Below, piece after piece: positions 61,931 through 64,000 of a stretch of 64,000 nucleotides of DNA. The DNA comes from Lucifuga dentata (Eukaryota; Chordata; Actinopteri; Ophidiiformes; Bythitidae). The first letter of the stretch is position 1, and each line of letters starts with the position of its first letter. The notes beneath the pieces were generated by a model. The model made no database searches and had not been told where the DNA came from. It saw only the letters and a list, made by a program, of their open reading frames with translations. The position numbers and the translations under genes were made by a program. Location: NCBI GenBank assembly GCA_014773175.1, contig VXCM01000950.1, forward strand, positions 1 through 64,000, read 5' to 3'.

Positions 61931-62852
61931 GTCTGACTCATACCTTTCCTCTCTGTCTCTCTCCAACTGCATTTTCTTTCTCAGGGAGGCTGTCAAAGTC
62001 TCTCATTCTGTCACTCTCAACCAGCCCAATTACTACACTGCTATTGTAGGAATGTAGGAAATTATTTCTTCAGTTCAATCATCAGTATTTATCCTGCAGA
62101 GATGCCACGCCCTCTAGTGGATAAGGACATGATTGTGGCCGCCAGTTCAAAAGGTGTCAAAAGCAACTGTAATGGTGTCTTCTTCACTGAATCCAATGGC
62201 CATGTTGGGAAAAACTTGAGGCAGCCATGTCACTTGAAATTTTTCTCCATATGCTTACATGGCTACAGTCTTACAGCATAGCATACTGCCACTTCAGAAG
62301 TAAAATATGCCTAAAGTAAAGGTAGAGAATTGAGAAAATAAGCCTAAGTAATGAGCCTAGTTGATCAACAGAAAATTAATCAACAATTTTAATAACTGAG
62401 TTAATGTTGTTACGTCATTCAACAAATAAAAAAACTGCTAAACCTTTGCTGGTTCCAGCTTCTTAAATGTGAGGGGTCATAACCATTGAAAATTGAATTC
62501 TTTGTTGGTCTTTTTTGGTAAGGTATAATAATTAATCTGTGGACTTTGTTACTATTTTTTAAAATATATTTTATGGCCTAAAACAATTAATTGATTTTGA
62601 AAGTAATATTTTGTTTCAGCCCTGCTCCCAAATCAAACTTCTGTTCACTCGGTGGCAGCCTGAACACTCTCATGGGGAACCACCTGGATGATGTTTACAT
62701 GTATGCAAACTCATGGCAGTCCCTGTAATGTGATCCAGCTCTGACCTTCTGTCTCGCGTTTGTTGGCCATTGGTGCCATGGCGTGAATCCTGGTCACCAT
62801 AAACAAATCAACTCCACTCCCTCCACCAAATTCTGCCAACCACCCCCCCCCC
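61931..62852. other. Sequence upstream of the candidate first exon
   Basis: No coding exon or repeat family recognised. If akap13 has its long form here, this is intronic; otherwise it is upstream promoter flank. It runs into a C-run (62843-62852) next to the gap. Confidence 0.4.
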
Positions 62853-63199
62853 NNNNNNNNNNNNNNNNNNNNNNNNNNNNNNNNNNNNNNNNNNNNNNNN
62901 NNNNNNNNNNNNNNNNNNNNNNNNNNNNNNNNNNNNNNNNNNNNNNNNNNNNNNNNNNNNNNNNNNNNNNNNNNNNNNNNNNNNNNNNNNNNNNNNNNNN
63001 NNNNNNNNNNNNNNNNNNNNNNNNNNNNNNNNNNNNNNNNNNNNNNNNNNNNNNNNNNNNNNNNNNNNNNNNNNNNNNNNNNNNNNNNNNNNNNNNNNNN
63101 NNNNNNNNNNNNNNNNNNNNNNNNNNNNNNNNNNNNNNNNNNNNNNNNNNNNNNNNNNNNNNNNNNNNNNNNNNNNNNNNNNNNNNNNNNNNNNNNNNN
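62853..63199. other. Assembly gap (347 N)
   Basis: A continuous run of N. The left flank ends in a C homopolymer and the right flank starts inside TTAA element copy 7. Reads of the two open frames across it are artefacts. Confidence 0.99.
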
Positions 63200-63588
63200 T
63201 TCTTGGGATAGGTAATCCATCATCACCAACAAGACGTGTATTCAGGGTTTTTTAGAAGTTATGTAAATTTAGAGATTAAGCTCAATAAAAAACGTGGAGT
63301 GAATGTATGCCTCCACTGGGGAATATAGTCCCAAAAGAAGACCTGCGTTTATGGAAAAATTTAAATGATCATGACTTCATAAGGCTGTGCAACTATTAGC
63401 AGGCAAAACATTGATTTTTAAGGTGGGCGTATCACTTGATTATTTGATTTTGAAAGATTGAGAGATTTTCAAAATATCATGAAAGATGAAATATGGTTTT
63501 ATCCTTTGGGAAATGATTGTCAGTAACGTAACATGTATGAAAATTGAATATATTAGGCTCAAACATGCAAAATGGGTGGTATGGTCCT
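63200..63588. mobile_element. TTAA element, copy 7 (left part in N gap)
   Basis: The visible part begins ttcttgggataggtaatcca and follows copy 1 closely to the right end ggtggtatggtcct, then TTAA at 63589-63592. About 190 bases of the left end are hidden by the N gap. Confidence 0.8.
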
Positions 63589-64000
63589 TTAACCCCTGCC
63601 AGGCCCTCTGAAACAGGTTTCCGCAGGTTTTGTGTGATTTAAATGACCAGATATGTAATGTGACACAATTGTGGCGCTTAGTTTCCTGCACAAAATCACT
63701 ACAAGCTATTCTAACATATGAAATGTTGAGGATGTCATACATGAACATGCTCAATCGAGCTCAAGCAGAAATTATCTGCAACAGCTTACATCTTGTCAAA
63801 ATATTAAAATGCTCTTTTGTATTTTAAATAAATCATTAACCTCACATGTTATGTCACACATCTTATTTTGCTACTGTGTCATTTCTATTAACCCGTAAGG
63901 ATTTGTCTTAGATGCTTTCTGGAGTTTTTCTTAATTCTCTATATTTAGTTTTTAATGATGTTTTGTTTCTTACATGATGGTCTGTTATTTCATATAATAC

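Noticed and set aside
62711..63232. ORFs of 173 and 142 codons across the N gap
   Set aside because: They exist only because N codons are not counted as stops.

Overview
This window is vertebrate genomic DNA, most likely from a teleost fish. It is dominated by one large, spliced protein-coding gene on the minus strand. Between the exons lie introns rich in microsatellites, palindromic DNA-transposon remnants of fish type, a Tc1-like element and one processed pseudogene. I see no operons, Shine-Dalgarno sites, CRISPR arrays or bacterial-type genes.

The gene is akap13 (AKAP-Lbc, a Rho guanine-nucleotide exchange factor and scaffold). I rebuilt it by reading the minus strand from high to low coordinates. 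The model has 31 coding exons from 61705 down to the TGA at 3568-3570. Every junction is GT-AG, the splice phases agree throughout, and the coding sequence totals 4284 nt (1427 codons plus stop). In order the protein has: a Ser-rich N-terminal part carrying an RRHSWGP motif (exons 3-5), a C1-type zinc-binding domain (exons 10-11), a linker (12-14), a Dbl-homology RhoGEF domain (15-19), a PH domain (19-21), acidic and linker segments (22-25), a C-terminal coiled coil (27-29) and a Lys-rich tail ending in IFFC (30-31). Identity rests on recalled similarity to human AKAP13 across nearly every exon; no alignment was run. The exons for the long N-terminal half of AKAP13, including the PKA-anchoring helix, are not visible and would lie beyond 64000. 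The first exon proposed here (61631-61705) would therefore start a short, Lbc-like isoform.

Region by region: 1-3567 is the likely 3' UTR (about 3 kb), ending near 600 at an AATAAA followed by a GT-rich element. 3568-9811 holds the tail and coiled-coil exons. 11273-17302 holds the linker exons. 18426-26422 holds PH and DH. 26512-30305 holds the linker and C1. 34294-45574 holds the N-terminal Ser-rich exons. 45575-61630 is mostly intron with a single small exon. 61631-64000 holds the candidate alternative first exon and upstream sequence with a 347-base N gap.

Non-genic content of note: at least eight copies or fragments of a TTAA-flanked palindromic element of about 580 bp; two copies of another palindromic MITE (6034-6587, 30642-31183); hAT-like inverted repeats (13115-14104); a Tc1-like element (24800-25705); an L2-like LINE reverse-transcriptase remnant (20458-20690); an rpl36 processed pseudogene with poly(A) tail and target-site duplication (43502-43918); and a MADF-domain fragment probably derived from a Harbinger-type transposon (43155-43248). 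Six places show an exact 61-67 bp sequence duplicated on both sides of a single N. These look like unmerged contig overlaps, not biology. I did not find an undescribed biological system; the most useful leads are the alternative first exon, a 126-nt cassette exon and the TTAA element family.
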